From: Fidelibacterota bacterium
Lineage (GTDB): Bacteria; Marinisomatota; Marinisomatia; SCGC-AAA003-L08; GCA-002719095
Length of the DNA stretch: 15,793 nucleotides
Assembly: GCA_002705575.1 (NCBI GenBank)
Contig: PAHI01000026.1
Location: 1-15,793 of the forward strand
Direction of reading: 5' to 3'
The notes under the pieces were generated by a model. It saw only the letters and a program-made list of their open reading frames with translations, did not search any database and was not told the origin of the DNA. Positions 7,499-15,386 of the stretch are shown piece after piece; position 1 is the first letter of the stretch, and each line of letters begins with the position of its first letter. A program made the position numbers and the translations under genes.

Positions 7499-9997
7499 TT
7501 ATTTCGATTTTAGAGTATAAATACCATCCCAGTCTTCAGAAGGAGGATTTTCTTTAAACTCATTACATCTATCTATAAAAAACAAACTCGGAGTAGTTGG
7601 CCTTCCTATATATTGTTCTTCAAGTTTATCACATTTTTGAAATAATTTAATAGCATCATCCCATTTCTGTTTTTTATATAAAGATACTGCCTTATCCCAC
7701 AAAGGAATTAGCTCATTATAATTTGATGGCTCTTTGCCTATTTCGCTAATAAGCTCAAAAGTTTTAACAGGATTTTTTTTACCTTTAACTCTAACATGAT
7801 CTAAATGCCTATATAAAAATTTATCTTTTGTAGCTTCATAAATCTTTTCGCCTACTTGACTTTCAATTCCATATTGTTTTGCTCCCGACTCTAATCTTGC
7901 TGTTGTATTTACAGCGTCACCCATCATTGTATAAGACATCCTTACTGAAGAACCCATATTACCTGCTACAATTTGTCCTGTATTCAAACCAATACGATGT
8001 CGCATATTATGGACAACTTCAGGCCATTTATCTCCTTCATTTTTCCATTTATTCCTAAGTTCTTCCAATTTATCATTCATTTGACATATTGATAATGCAC
8101 CTCTATATTCATGATCCTTCATACTGATAGGTGAACCAAAAATAGCAATAATTGCATCACCTATATATTTATCAAGAGTGCCACCGTTATCTAAAAGTAT
8201 ATTTGTCATTTCTTCCAGATATTCATTTAATAATTCAACCAGTTGTGGAGGAGTCATTTTTTCTGAAAAAGATGAAAAACTAGCAATATCAGAAAAGAAA
8301 CATGTATTATATACATCTACCCCTCCAAGCTGAGGAGTTTGTTTTGACTCATACATCTGATCAACAAGCTTAGGTGAAACAAATGTACCAAAGGTATCTT
8401 TTAAAAACTTTTTATTTTGTCCTTCTGTGTACAATTTATAAGATAAATTCAAACTATATGGAATTAAAATTGAAACCATAGGTAATACTGTAGGAACAAT
8501 ATTAGAGATACTTAAAATTGTTTTAATATTTTTTTCGTCATTGAAAACATAATTTAAAAACCATAAGAAATCACCTGTAAATTCTGCCACAGAATAATTA
8601 AACCATAAAAATAGCAATAATAACATACTAAAAGTGCTGCCAAAAGTTTTAAAGTTTGAGACTATTAAAAGAGTTGAAAAAACTATAGCTATCACTAAAC
8701 CCAAATGTTTAAACCAATTATGAGAATTAATATCTAGCTCATTGTAACTAGAACTAATATAAGAATTATGCAATAATTGCTGGATTGCATTTGCATGTAT
8801 ATCTACTCCTGGCATTAAAAAATGACCTGCATCTGTATTCATTAAAGGGACACTCTTGAAATCTTGATCTTCAGCTAAAGACGTCCCTATTACAACAATT
8901 TTATCTTCAAAAACTTGATTGCCTGTCCACTTCATAATATTCACCCAATCATCATCAACTTCATTAAGCTCATAATCAGGAACATATAACTCTTCATCTT
9001 CATCCCACAAACATTCCCCAAGACATGTTTCTTCGTCATCAATGACTTGGCTTAATGGTAAATTCGCAAAAGTTCCAGAGCTACCTAATGCTTTTGATGA
9101 AACTCCATAATAATTCAATAAAAACCCTGCCTTACTACCATATGTATTTATATCTATATTATTCCCAACTCTTGTCTTTCTAGTTAAATTATCATAAATA
9201 GGCATGACTGAATTACTTTCTTCACCATAATAAGATAAAACAGATTCTACAGCTAATGAATAATTGTATTTATCTGTGCCGCGAATCTTTTGATATATAG
9301 GGTATCTTCGCAAAAAACCATCTTTATCAAGAGCAATATCAACCATACCAAAATCAGGACTAATAAAGTTTTTTTCTGGCAAAGAGATTGTGTTGCTTGG
9401 CTCCAATATAAAATATCCTTGCGTACTATTAGGATCAAAAGAAATCCTTCCTGATAATATAACATCCGTATTATATGTTTTTTTTACATCTATAATAGCG
9501 CTAGCAAGTTCTTTGTCCTGATCCTTTATAGGAAATTCTTTTTCTAATTTTTCCTTATCTTCTATACTTGAATACTTACCTTCTAACAACTCATCTCTGA
9601 CACCAATACTTCTAATAGTACTTAAATCAGGAGCATCAAAAACATAATCCAAGACAATAACTCTTGCACCTAAACTTGCAATATTTTTTATAGCTTTCGC
9701 ATATACTTTTCCCCTAGGATAAGGATAAGAAAATTTTCGACTCAACAGTTCATAAGTCTGATCATCTCCATAAACTATTGCAACATTTAAATCTTCTCTT
9801 TTATTTTCATAAATTGACTTTCTTACCTGAAATTTAAAATCATACATCTTAAGTTCAAGAAAACTAAAGACTCCAACAAAATGTAATAAAAATATTAAAA
9901 TCACTGATGTTAAAGCAATAATAGATAAAGACACCAAATTCTTAAATGAGAAAGTTTTTTTTAAACGTTTAATCATATTTTCTATTTTTAGATTCAT
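7499..9997 (-). CDS. CHASE2-domain class III adenylate cyclase, membrane bound
   Basis: Predicted inner-membrane receptor that makes cAMP from ATP in the cytoplasm in response to a periplasmic cue. Numbering is from the ATG. A first membrane helix lies at about 24-46, a large periplasmic CHASE2 domain at about 47-415, three helices near 432-448, 454-472 and 494-517, then the cyclase domain at about 556-740. Catalytic residues are intact: metal-binding Asp570 (FFSDIASF) and Asp614, adenine-selecting Lys610 (LDKYIGD), Thr690 (SYTMMGD), Asn697 and Arg701 (VNTTARLE). Thr in place of Asp at 690 is usual in bacterial members and still predicts ATP as substrate. The tail has a TPR-like helix pair and the family ending ENPPSEDWDG. 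The CHASE2 domain carries an acidic insertion with two Cys (about 320-350). I chose the ATG 4 bases after the barrel stop. A TTG 21 bases upstream, inside the barrel gene, would add seven residues. Confidence 0.95.
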   Translation of the reverse strand: MNLKIENMIKRLKKTFSFKNLVSLSIIALTSVILIFLLHFVGVFSFLELKMYDFKFQVRKSIYENKREDLNVAIVYGDDQTYELLSRKFSYPYPRGKVYAKAIKNIASLGARVIVLDYVFDAPDLSTIRSIGVRDELLEGKYSSIEDKEKLEKEFPIKDQDKELASAIIDVKKTYNTDVILSGRISFDPNSTQGYFILEPSNTISLPEKNFISPDFGMVDIALDKDGFLRRYPIYQKIRGTDKYNYSLAVESVLSYYGEESNSVMPIYDNLTRKTRVGNNIDINTYGSKAGFLLNYYGVSSKALGSSGTFANLPLSQVIDDEETCLGECLWDEDEELYVPDYELNEVDDDWVNIMKWTGNQVFEDKIVVIGTSLAEDQDFKSVPLMNTDAGHFLMPGVDIHANAIQQLLHNSYISSSYNELDINSHNWFKHLGLVIAIVFSTLLIVSNFKTFGSTFSMLLLLFLWFNYSVAEFTGDFLWFLNYVFNDEKNIKTILSISNIVPTVLPMVSILIPYSLNLSYKLYTEGQNKKFLKDTFGTFVSPKLVDQMYESKQTPQLGGVDVYNTCFFSDIASFSSFSEKMTPPQLVELLNEYLEEMTNILLDNGGTLDKYIGDAIIAIFGSPISMKDHEYRGALSICQMNDKLEELRNKWKNEGDKWPEVVHNMRHRIGLNTGQIVAGNMGSSVRMSYTMMGDAVNTTARLESGAKQYGIESQVGEKIYEATKDKFLYRHLDHVRVKGKKNPVKTFELISEIGKEPSNYNELIPLWDKAVSLYKKQKWDDAIKLFQKCDKLEEQYIGRPTTPSLFFIDRCNEFKENPPSEDWDGIYTLKSK

Positions 9998-10001
9998 TTC
10001 A

Positions 10002-13000
10002 CTAAAACTCGTAACCAAACCTAATCAAAGCTGTAGAATTATTATACCTCTTTTCACCAACAATATCTTTAAGCGAAGCTTTATAATCAAAAGTTAAATA
10101 AAAGTCTTCAAAAATATAATTAACAGTTGAACACGATATTCCTAATTGATTGAAGTCAATTATACCTTCTGCCATAGAAAAGTGTAATCCAAAATTTATT
10201 TTATCAAAAATAACAAAAGATTTAAATAGCACTTCAAAATCTAAATTACTCAATTCTTGTTTAGCAAATAATATATCAGAATAATTCAACTCAAAATTTT
10301 CAATATTAGTATTAGCGTCCTGTATGTCATAGTCTCCATCATTACATGCTTGGACATCACTATTACACGTAAATACATTCTCTAAATTAATATCACGAAC
10401 CCTATAATAATTAGATATATCCAAACCATAATCAAAAGAGGTTTTGCTGTATCCAAAAACAGTACTACTAAATGGAGAAAACGATGATTGCAGGCTGAAA
10501 TTAACCGTACTTGTCTCCGTCCTAGGCGATATATATGGGAAGTCATCATAATCATTGCCAGACTCTATAGATGTAAGAATATTCTCATCTGCAACAAGAT
10601 CATCTTTTTTTGATTTATAATAACTAATAGTAAAATTATGGCTACCATAATACTCAAAAGGAGTCGTTAACGAAAAATTATATTGTAAAGTTTCTGTTTT
10701 TTCTTTTCTACTATCTATATCAATACTAGTCGTTCCATCTAGTTCTTCATATTCAACAAAATCATTAGAAAAAACACCGTTTGTCCTACTTTGATAACTT
10801 ATTGCAGATCCTAATCTAGCTAAGCCTGCTCCTGGCGAAAAATTCATTAATATATCAAATTTATTTGTTTTACCTTTTTCCTTATTATCAAAAGCAACGT
10901 CTTCTTCAGTTAATTTATATCTTAAGTTAACATACAGCTGATTATCTAGTAGTGCAATTTTATCAGAAAGTATTTGTTCTCTTATATCTTTCTGTAAATA
11001 GATATTACCTAAAGTATTGTACTCAGGTCCAATTTGATTTAATTTATAAGAAATTTTATGGCCATAATAATCTCCCTCAAATTGTACATGATATGCTAGA
11101 GAAGGCATTGTCAGAATATTAAAAATACTTGAACCTCCAACTATATCAATAGGAATAAGAGGAACTTGATTTATACCCGTCTGAAATAAACTTTCATATT
11201 CTGCCAATTTTAATATATCTTCAGGAATAGCATAACCATCTATCAAATCATCCTGAGGATCTCCACCTAAAGTATCGAGTGCTTCATAAGTCAAAACAGG
11301 ATCCCAGGTATTTTCATTTAAAAGACTCAAAGAAAACCCAGTTTCAAATTTTAGCCTATCTCTATCAAATAAAGCTTCAAAATCTCCACCAATTATAAAA
11401 TTATCTTTTGGTCTGCTTCCTTGCCAGTCAGATGTTAAAATATTCATATTAAAAAAGAAGACCCAGTGTCCTCCACCTTGATCGCAATCAGTTTTATTTG
11501 TAAAGTTATCTAAGGTGCTGTCTGTAACTTCACCTGTAATATCATCAACTCTATAACATACACCCTGCAATAGCCATTCACCACCATTCTCAGCACATTG
11601 ATTAGCATCTAGGTACTGATCTGGCAATACAGAACACTCACCTTCACCTAAAAGTGTGCTATTAAAAATCTGAGGATATTTATTTTTCAAATCAGAATAT
11701 AAAATATAATTTGTAGTAATAGTTTCTTCTTGAGTTACATACTCTCCTGTTTGACTGTCAATCAAAAAATCTCCAGTTTGATCATCAGTCAGTGTATCTA
11801 AAACTATAGACTCATAAGAAGAATATATATAGGATTGATTATCAATATATTCATTTAATGAATTAGGAATTTGGATAACAGACCCAGCAACTTCTTGATA
11901 AACTGAAGCAATGTTATCCTTTGACTTTAAAACACTAAAAGCCATCTTCATATTATTTTTAATAGGAAACTGTACATTAAATGCTGTCAACTTCCTTGCA
12001 AAGGTATAATCACCGCGATCTATACTAAAAGATGGATTGTTTAAAGTAATTGAACCATCATCATTATAGATGGGATCAATTTGCTCATCAGATATTTTCA
12101 TTGCTTCTCCAAAAGGATTACCTTGAACAGCACGATTTATCTCACCTGAAATAAAATTAAACTTATATTTATCAGAATTAAGACTAAAGTCTAAACCGCG
12201 AACTCTATTTCTTTTTATGAAATTTGTACCAATATTAGGATATATATCTCCAATCCTTAAGCGATAAAACTCTGATCTAAAATCTAAAAAAAACCGATTC
12301 TTGGGCTGCTCCATACTACTCTCTAAAGAAGATAAATGAAATGCACTTCTAATATTAATCCAATCAAATTCTGCACTATAATTAAAGTCTGCAGTACTCT
12401 CATCTAATTTAGTAGTATCTACGCTTGAACTAGTATAATCTGTTTTAAATTTTCCTGATTGTTTGAAATCAAGTAAGGATATAGTTTCTTCAGAAACAAC
12501 ATCAAACTCCCATTTAATGGGATTATACTTCACACCAAAATCATCAATTAATGTTACTTCAACTATTTTATTGCCCTCTGTAATATTTTCAGGGTAATAG
12601 ACGAAATAATTATTTCTAAAATCAACCATACTAGATACATCTACATTATTAATTAAAACGTTAGTTTTAAAATTATCAATATTTTCCATATCAAAATATG
12701 AAACAGAGACTACTAAATCCTCTAAGACAACCTCAGAATTTTGCTCTGGATTTAAAATTGTGTATTTTGCATCAAACTCACTTAAAAATAAATCAACATC
12801 TTCAAACTTCTTTTCATTAACCAATATTCTAAAAGGGTTATCTGTAGGAGCTATATTAGGAAGCCCTATAAAACCCATATTATATGTATCTACAACTAAA
12901 AAATACTCCAACCCTTTTTTTTCTACAAAGCTAGCAGGAATTTCTCCTAAATATTCTGAATCAATCTTAAACATGGTAGATTCAAGATACTTGATTTCAC

Positions 13001-13172
13001 CTTTAGACCTGAAATATAATGTCACATTCTTTATTTCATAATCTGGCAAATCAATAAAAGCTTCAATTAATATTGGAGTTTTTTCAATGGATTCTTCTAT
13101 AGGAACATGAAGTATTGCTTGTGAACACAATGTTGATACAAGTAAAAAAAATATAAATATCTTATCATACAT
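10002..13172 (-). CDS. Large predicted outer-membrane beta-barrel protein with N-terminal Ig-like domains
   Basis: I do not recognise a named family. The 1056-residue protein starts with a signal peptide (MYDKIFIFFLLVSTLCSQA, cleavage near 19). The Cys at 16 lacks a proper lipobox because Leu precedes it. Two Ig-like or fibronectin-like stretches follow (about 25-120 and 140-230); the first contains GLEYFLVVDTYNMG and the second ends in a WEFDV strand. From about 240 to the end the protein is a long series of alternating polar/hydrophobic strands with charged loops, ending in ALIRFGYEF. A C-terminal aromatic after an amphipathic strand is typical of outer-membrane barrels. Residues 510-570 form a Cys-rich loop, and DDQTGDFL/DSQTGEYV (463-479) is a short internal repeat. 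It lies 9 bases after the fecR-like stop and 4 before the cyclase ATG, so its job is probably tied to them, perhaps as the outer-membrane part of a sensor. Barrel assignment is by inspection. Confidence 0.8.
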   Translation of the reverse strand: MYDKIFIFFLLVSTLCSQAILHVPIEESIEKTPILIEAFIDLPDYEIKNVTLYFRSKGEIKYLESTMFKIDSEYLGEIPASFVEKKGLEYFLVVDTYNMGFIGLPNIAPTDNPFRILVNEKKFEDVDLFLSEFDAKYTILNPEQNSEVVLEDLVVSVSYFDMENIDNFKTNVLINNVDVSSMVDFRNNYFVYYPENITEGNKIVEVTLIDDFGVKYNPIKWEFDVVSEETISLLDFKQSGKFKTDYTSSSVDTTKLDESTADFNYSAEFDWINIRSAFHLSSLESSMEQPKNRFFLDFRSEFYRLRIGDIYPNIGTNFIKRNRVRGLDFSLNSDKYKFNFISGEINRAVQGNPFGEAMKISDEQIDPIYNDDGSITLNNPSFSIDRGDYTFARKLTAFNVQFPIKNNMKMAFSVLKSKDNIASVYQEVAGSVIQIPNSLNEYIDNQSYIYSSYESIVLDTLTDDQTGDFLIDSQTGEYVTQEETITTNYILYSDLKNKYPQIFNSTLLGEGECSVLPDQYLDANQCAENGGEWLLQGVCYRVDDITGEVTDSTLDNFTNKTDCDQGGGHWVFFFNMNILTSDWQGSRPKDNFIIGGDFEALFDRDRLKFETGFSLSLLNENTWDPVLTYEALDTLGGDPQDDLIDGYAIPEDILKLAEYESLFQTGINQVPLIPIDIVGGSSIFNILTMPSLAYHVQFEGDYYGHKISYKLNQIGPEYNTLGNIYLQKDIREQILSDKIALLDNQLYVNLRYKLTEEDVAFDNKEKGKTNKFDILMNFSPGAGLARLGSAISYQSRTNGVFSNDFVEYEELDGTTSIDIDSRKEKTETLQYNFSLTTPFEYYGSHNFTISYYKSKKDDLVADENILTSIESGNDYDDFPYISPRTETSTVNFSLQSSFSPFSSTVFGYSKTSFDYGLDISNYYRVRDINLENVFTCNSDVQACNDGDYDIQDANTNIENFELNYSDILFAKQELSNLDFEVLFKSFVIFDKINFGLHFSMAEGIIDFNQLGISCSTVNYIFEDFYLTFDYKASLKDIVGEKRYNNSTALIRFGYEF

Positions 13173-13189
13173 AAGTAAAATTTACTTAT
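13171..13189. repeat. Perfect 19-base palindrome at a gene junction
   Basis: Nine-base arms ATAAGTAAA and TTTACTTAT flank one central A. On the coding (minus) strand it spans the last sense codons and stop of the fecR-like gene, the 9-base gap, and the first two bases of the barrel gene's ATG. It could fold as a weak 8-pair, 3-base-loop hairpin hiding the start codon until ribosomes finishing the upstream gene open it, or it could be a protein-binding site. In DNA this AT-rich it may also be chance. Confidence 0.5.
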
Positions 13190-13916
13190 ATCTTATTATA
13201 ATCTCTTTAAGAGATCCAGAACCATCATCTAGCTGTATTTTAATTTCACCTTCTGGGAGATTTTCTCCAGCTTGCTCTACCAAACTCTCTTGATATTCTA
13301 AGTCATCAATCTCACCTGCACCTAATTCTAAATCTTGCAACTTCTTAAAATCTTTAGCTTCTGTTTTTTTTATTGTAATAGCTCCATTTGGAGTCGATGT
13401 GACAGTTGTATTTCTAGTCAATTGCATAATATCTCCAGACTCAATATTAGTAACATTAACTAATCCACTCAATCCAAAAAACTGATCACCTTCATCATCA
13501 TCAGAGTCAAGCCAAAAATCAGTTCCTTTAACACTTGCTACAGATGTTGGAGTAATAACTGTAAAATCATCTTTAGCCTGCTTTGATACCTCAAACTTAA
13601 CGCTACCTTCAGCCACATTGATTTGCTTTATAATTGATCTTTTATCAACGGTTCCATATACATAAACTTCAGCATTTTTATGAACTTTAATCATAGAACC
13701 ATCATCAAGATAAACATATTTAGCAAATCCATTTGAACCAGTTTTTATCCTATCTTTATCAAACAAAGACTGGCCTGTTTTTAAATCATCTAAAACAGAA
13801 CCATCCGAATTCTTTTTATATTCTACAGATCCTTTAGATTTAGTAAGTAACGCAATCCCATCATTGGAATGCAACAAAACACTAACAAACAATATTGATA
13901 TAAATTTAATATTCAT
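13182..13916 (-). CDS. Secreted FecR-domain protein
   Basis: A 244-residue exported protein with an N-terminal signal peptide (hydrophobic to about residue 17, MNIKFISILFVSVLLHSNDG; cleavage probably near 16-20). It has a FecR-type beta domain at about 45-165. Visible family features are the LKTGQSLFDKDRIKTGSNGFA segment (45-65), LDDGSMIKV (70-78), and TPTSVASVKGTDFWL (122-136), which resembles the FecR signature around T-P-x-x-V-A-x-V-R-G-T. An acidic tail follows, ending in a short amphipathic strand (KEIIIRYK). It lacks the usual N-terminal cytoplasmic and membrane parts of a FecR anti-sigma factor, so it is a free periplasmic or surface FecR-domain protein, a type often found beside CHASE2 cyclases. 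The ATG overlaps the preceding gene's stop by 4 bases. I infer it relays or binds a ligand for the barrel or CHASE2 protein; no partner is proven. Confidence 0.88.
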   Translation of the reverse strand: MNIKFISILFVSVLLHSNDGIALLTKSKGSVEYKKNSDGSVLDDLKTGQSLFDKDRIKTGSNGFAKYVYLDDGSMIKVHKNAEVYVYGTVDKRSIIKQINVAEGSVKFEVSKQAKDDFTVITPTSVASVKGTDFWLDSDDDEGDQFFGLSGLVNVTNIESGDIMQLTRNTTVTSTPNGAITIKKTEAKDFKKLQDLELGAGEIDDLEYQESLVEQAGENLPEGEIKIQLDDGSGSLKEIIIRYK

Positions 13917-15109
13917 TCTGATGATATTTTAGTTTCTAATATAGCTCTTTTTCCATCGGATATATCTTTAGTAATTGGACGCAAACCTTCTTCGTCAACC
14001 TCATTACCATTTAACGTCATTGAGTAAACAAAATAACCTTCGAGTTGACCTCCTGCTCCAAATAATTGATTATATTTAGATTCACCTACAAGTTCTTTAA
14101 TTAATTCAAGTACATCAATCTCATTGCTGACAATTGATGCTATTTCATCTGGGGAAACTAGTTTAAATACAAAAACAGGACTAAAGTCACTACTTTCCCC
14201 AATAGTTGTTTCATATACTCTTTTTACTTGCCATGCATATAATTTTCCCATTTCAAGATCTGCTGCATTTGTTACAGGATAAGGTATAACATTTACATTA
14301 TTTCTTCCAGATGAATAAGGGTAATAAAAATCTTGGCTTTGATCAAGAGGTAAAACAGAAACATCATTAATAGCCTCAGATAATGATGAGTGGTCTCTAG
14401 GATTGTATTCAGAGACCCTAACTCCATAATTGCAAGATGAGCAAAAATCTGAATTCCAACTAAAAACAGGCAAACTTGTAAAAATCGCTGTCTCCAACGT
14501 ATCAGAAACTTCTCCTCCAGGAGATACGAGCTCTAGATAAGATGGCTGATAAACATCAATAATTCTTGATGTACCATCTATATAAGAGCCTTCGCTATTT
14601 AACAAATTAAACACAAACTTATAACTTCCATTTGGAATTTTACCTGATTGGAGAACAATTGATGATAATTGCTCTATATTTAAATCTTTATCAATCTTAA
14701 AATCTTCTACTTCTACATTAGCAGAACCTATTGAGGATGTTGATAAATTTAAATCCGTATTCCTAAAATTCATTGGACCTAAAATATTATTGATTTTAAT
14801 TAAACCACTAGACAATCTGGAGTAAGACTGTATGCCTGCTTCAGGAATCTGAACCTCAACAGAAAAATCAATCGATAGCTCTATATTATCTCCTGGTAAA
14901 TAGCACTCTGAAGGATTAGTAGAATCAATCATATAATCAAACATTAAGACATTAGAAGTTCCTGTAGCCAAATCAAAGGCAGCAATATAATAACCTACAA
15001 TATTTTCATTAAAATAAGATTCTGTTATCCTATAAGTATTTTCGCAATCAACATTAGATCGACTAAAATTTAAAGATAAAATTATAATTAGAAATATTAT
15101 TCTTAGCAT
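13913..15109 (-). CDS. Secreted protein of unknown function, first gene of the string
   Basis: I do not recognise this family. The protein (398 residues from the ATG) begins with a signal peptide, MLRIIFLIIILSLNFSRSN, and no lipobox, so it should be released into the periplasm or exported. The body is beta-rich. The N-terminal half has strands such as ELSIDFSVEVQIP. A second unit starts at SYLELVSPGG and runs through LPVFSWNSDFCSSC to LYAWQVKRVYET, which looks like a fibronectin-III or Ig-like sandwich with a CxxC pair. The last 80 residues include an acidic helix. I chose the ATG because it gives a clean signal peptide. A GTG 12 bases upstream (15121) would add MSYD and would lie on top of the likely promoter. 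The 3' end overlaps the fecR-like start by 4 bases, so the two are probably made together. It may be a ligand-binding or structural partner in the envelope module. Confidence 0.78.
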   Translation of the reverse strand: MLRIIFLIIILSLNFSRSNVDCENTYRITESYFNENIVGYYIAAFDLATGTSNVLMFDYMIDSTNPSECYLPGDNIELSIDFSVEVQIPEAGIQSYSRLSSGLIKINNILGPMNFRNTDLNLSTSSIGSANVEVEDFKIDKDLNIEQLSSIVLQSGKIPNGSYKFVFNLLNSEGSYIDGTSRIIDVYQPSYLELVSPGGEVSDTLETAIFTSLPVFSWNSDFCSSCNYGVRVSEYNPRDHSSLSEAINDVSVLPLDQSQDFYYPYSSGRNNVNVIPYPVTNAADLEMGKLYAWQVKRVYETTIGESSDFSPVFVFKLVSPDEIASIVSNEIDVLELIKELVGESKYNQLFGAGGQLEGYFVYSMTLNGNEVDEEGLRPITKDISDGKRAILETKISSE

Positions 15110-15122
15110 ATCATAGCTCACT

Positions 15123-15159
15123 ATTATAAAATAATAGAAAAAATCAGTTAATTTTACAA
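15123..15159 (-). promoter_or_regulatory. Candidate sigma70-type promoter(s) for the long gene string
   Basis: Between the rRNA terminator and the first gene two overlapping hexamer pairs can be drawn, both with 17-base spacers: TTGTAA (15159-15154) with TATTAT (15136-15131), and TTAACT (15151-15146) with a perfect TATAAT (15128-15123). The second would start RNA only a few bases before the ATG at 15109, giving a nearly leaderless message. In DNA this AT-rich such matches are common, and the organism's own consensus is unknown, so position is the main support. Confidence 0.4.
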
Positions 15160-15172
15160 GAGATTATTAATT

Positions 15173-15210
15173 ATATAACAAAATGGGCTCCAAAAAATTA
15201 GAGCCCATTT
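15173..15210 (-). terminator. Intrinsic terminator after the rRNA operon
   Basis: A perfect 10-base-pair stem, AAATGGGCTC (15181-15190) with GAGCCCATTT (15201-15210), encloses a 10-base loop. Read on the minus strand it comes directly after the 5S rRNA and is followed by a T-rich run (TTTTGTTATATAA). This is the expected Rho-independent terminator and should separate rRNA transcription from the gene string downstream. Confidence 0.9.
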
Positions 15211-15216
15211 AATAAT

Positions 15217-15333
15217 ACCGGCAACGACCTACTCTCCCATACTAGTTTCCTGTACAGTACCATCGGCGCTAAAAAACTTAACTTCCGAGTTCGAGATGGA
15301 ATCGGGTGTATCCTTTTTGCTATAGTTACCGGA
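15217..15333 (-). rRNA. rrf: 5S ribosomal RNA
   Basis: A complete 5S rRNA of about 115-117 nt. The ends pair as helix I: CCGGTAAC near 15332-15325 with GTTGCCGG near 15225-15218, eight pairs including one G-U. The conserved interior reads CGATTCCATCTCGAAC then TCGGAAGTTAAG on the minus strand, the loop B/C region, and GATGGTACT and GGGAGAGTAGG form the later helices. The exact ends are uncertain by one to three bases. A spacer of roughly 50 bases separates it from 23S; I see no tRNA in it. Confidence 0.95.
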
Positions 15334-15386
15334 AAATTTTTCATTAATTTTATTAGAACTCTAGATGTTCTATTTGTGTATGAATA

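Noticed and set aside
9253..9465. 70-codon open frame on the minus strand
   Set aside because: It is another frame inside the CHASE2 cyclase gene, whose own frame carries all the family motifs.
12760..13041. 93-codon open frame on the plus strand
   Set aside because: Antisense to the Ig-like part of the barrel gene, with no supporting signal.
13110..13172. Lipoprotein signal at the start of the barrel protein (Cys16)
   Set aside because: The residue before Cys is Leu and the Gly/Ala/Ser required there is missing, so an ordinary signal peptide fits better.
15334..15386. tRNA gene between 23S and 5S rRNA
   Set aside because: The spacer is about 50 bases, shorter than a tRNA, and no cloverleaf elements are visible.
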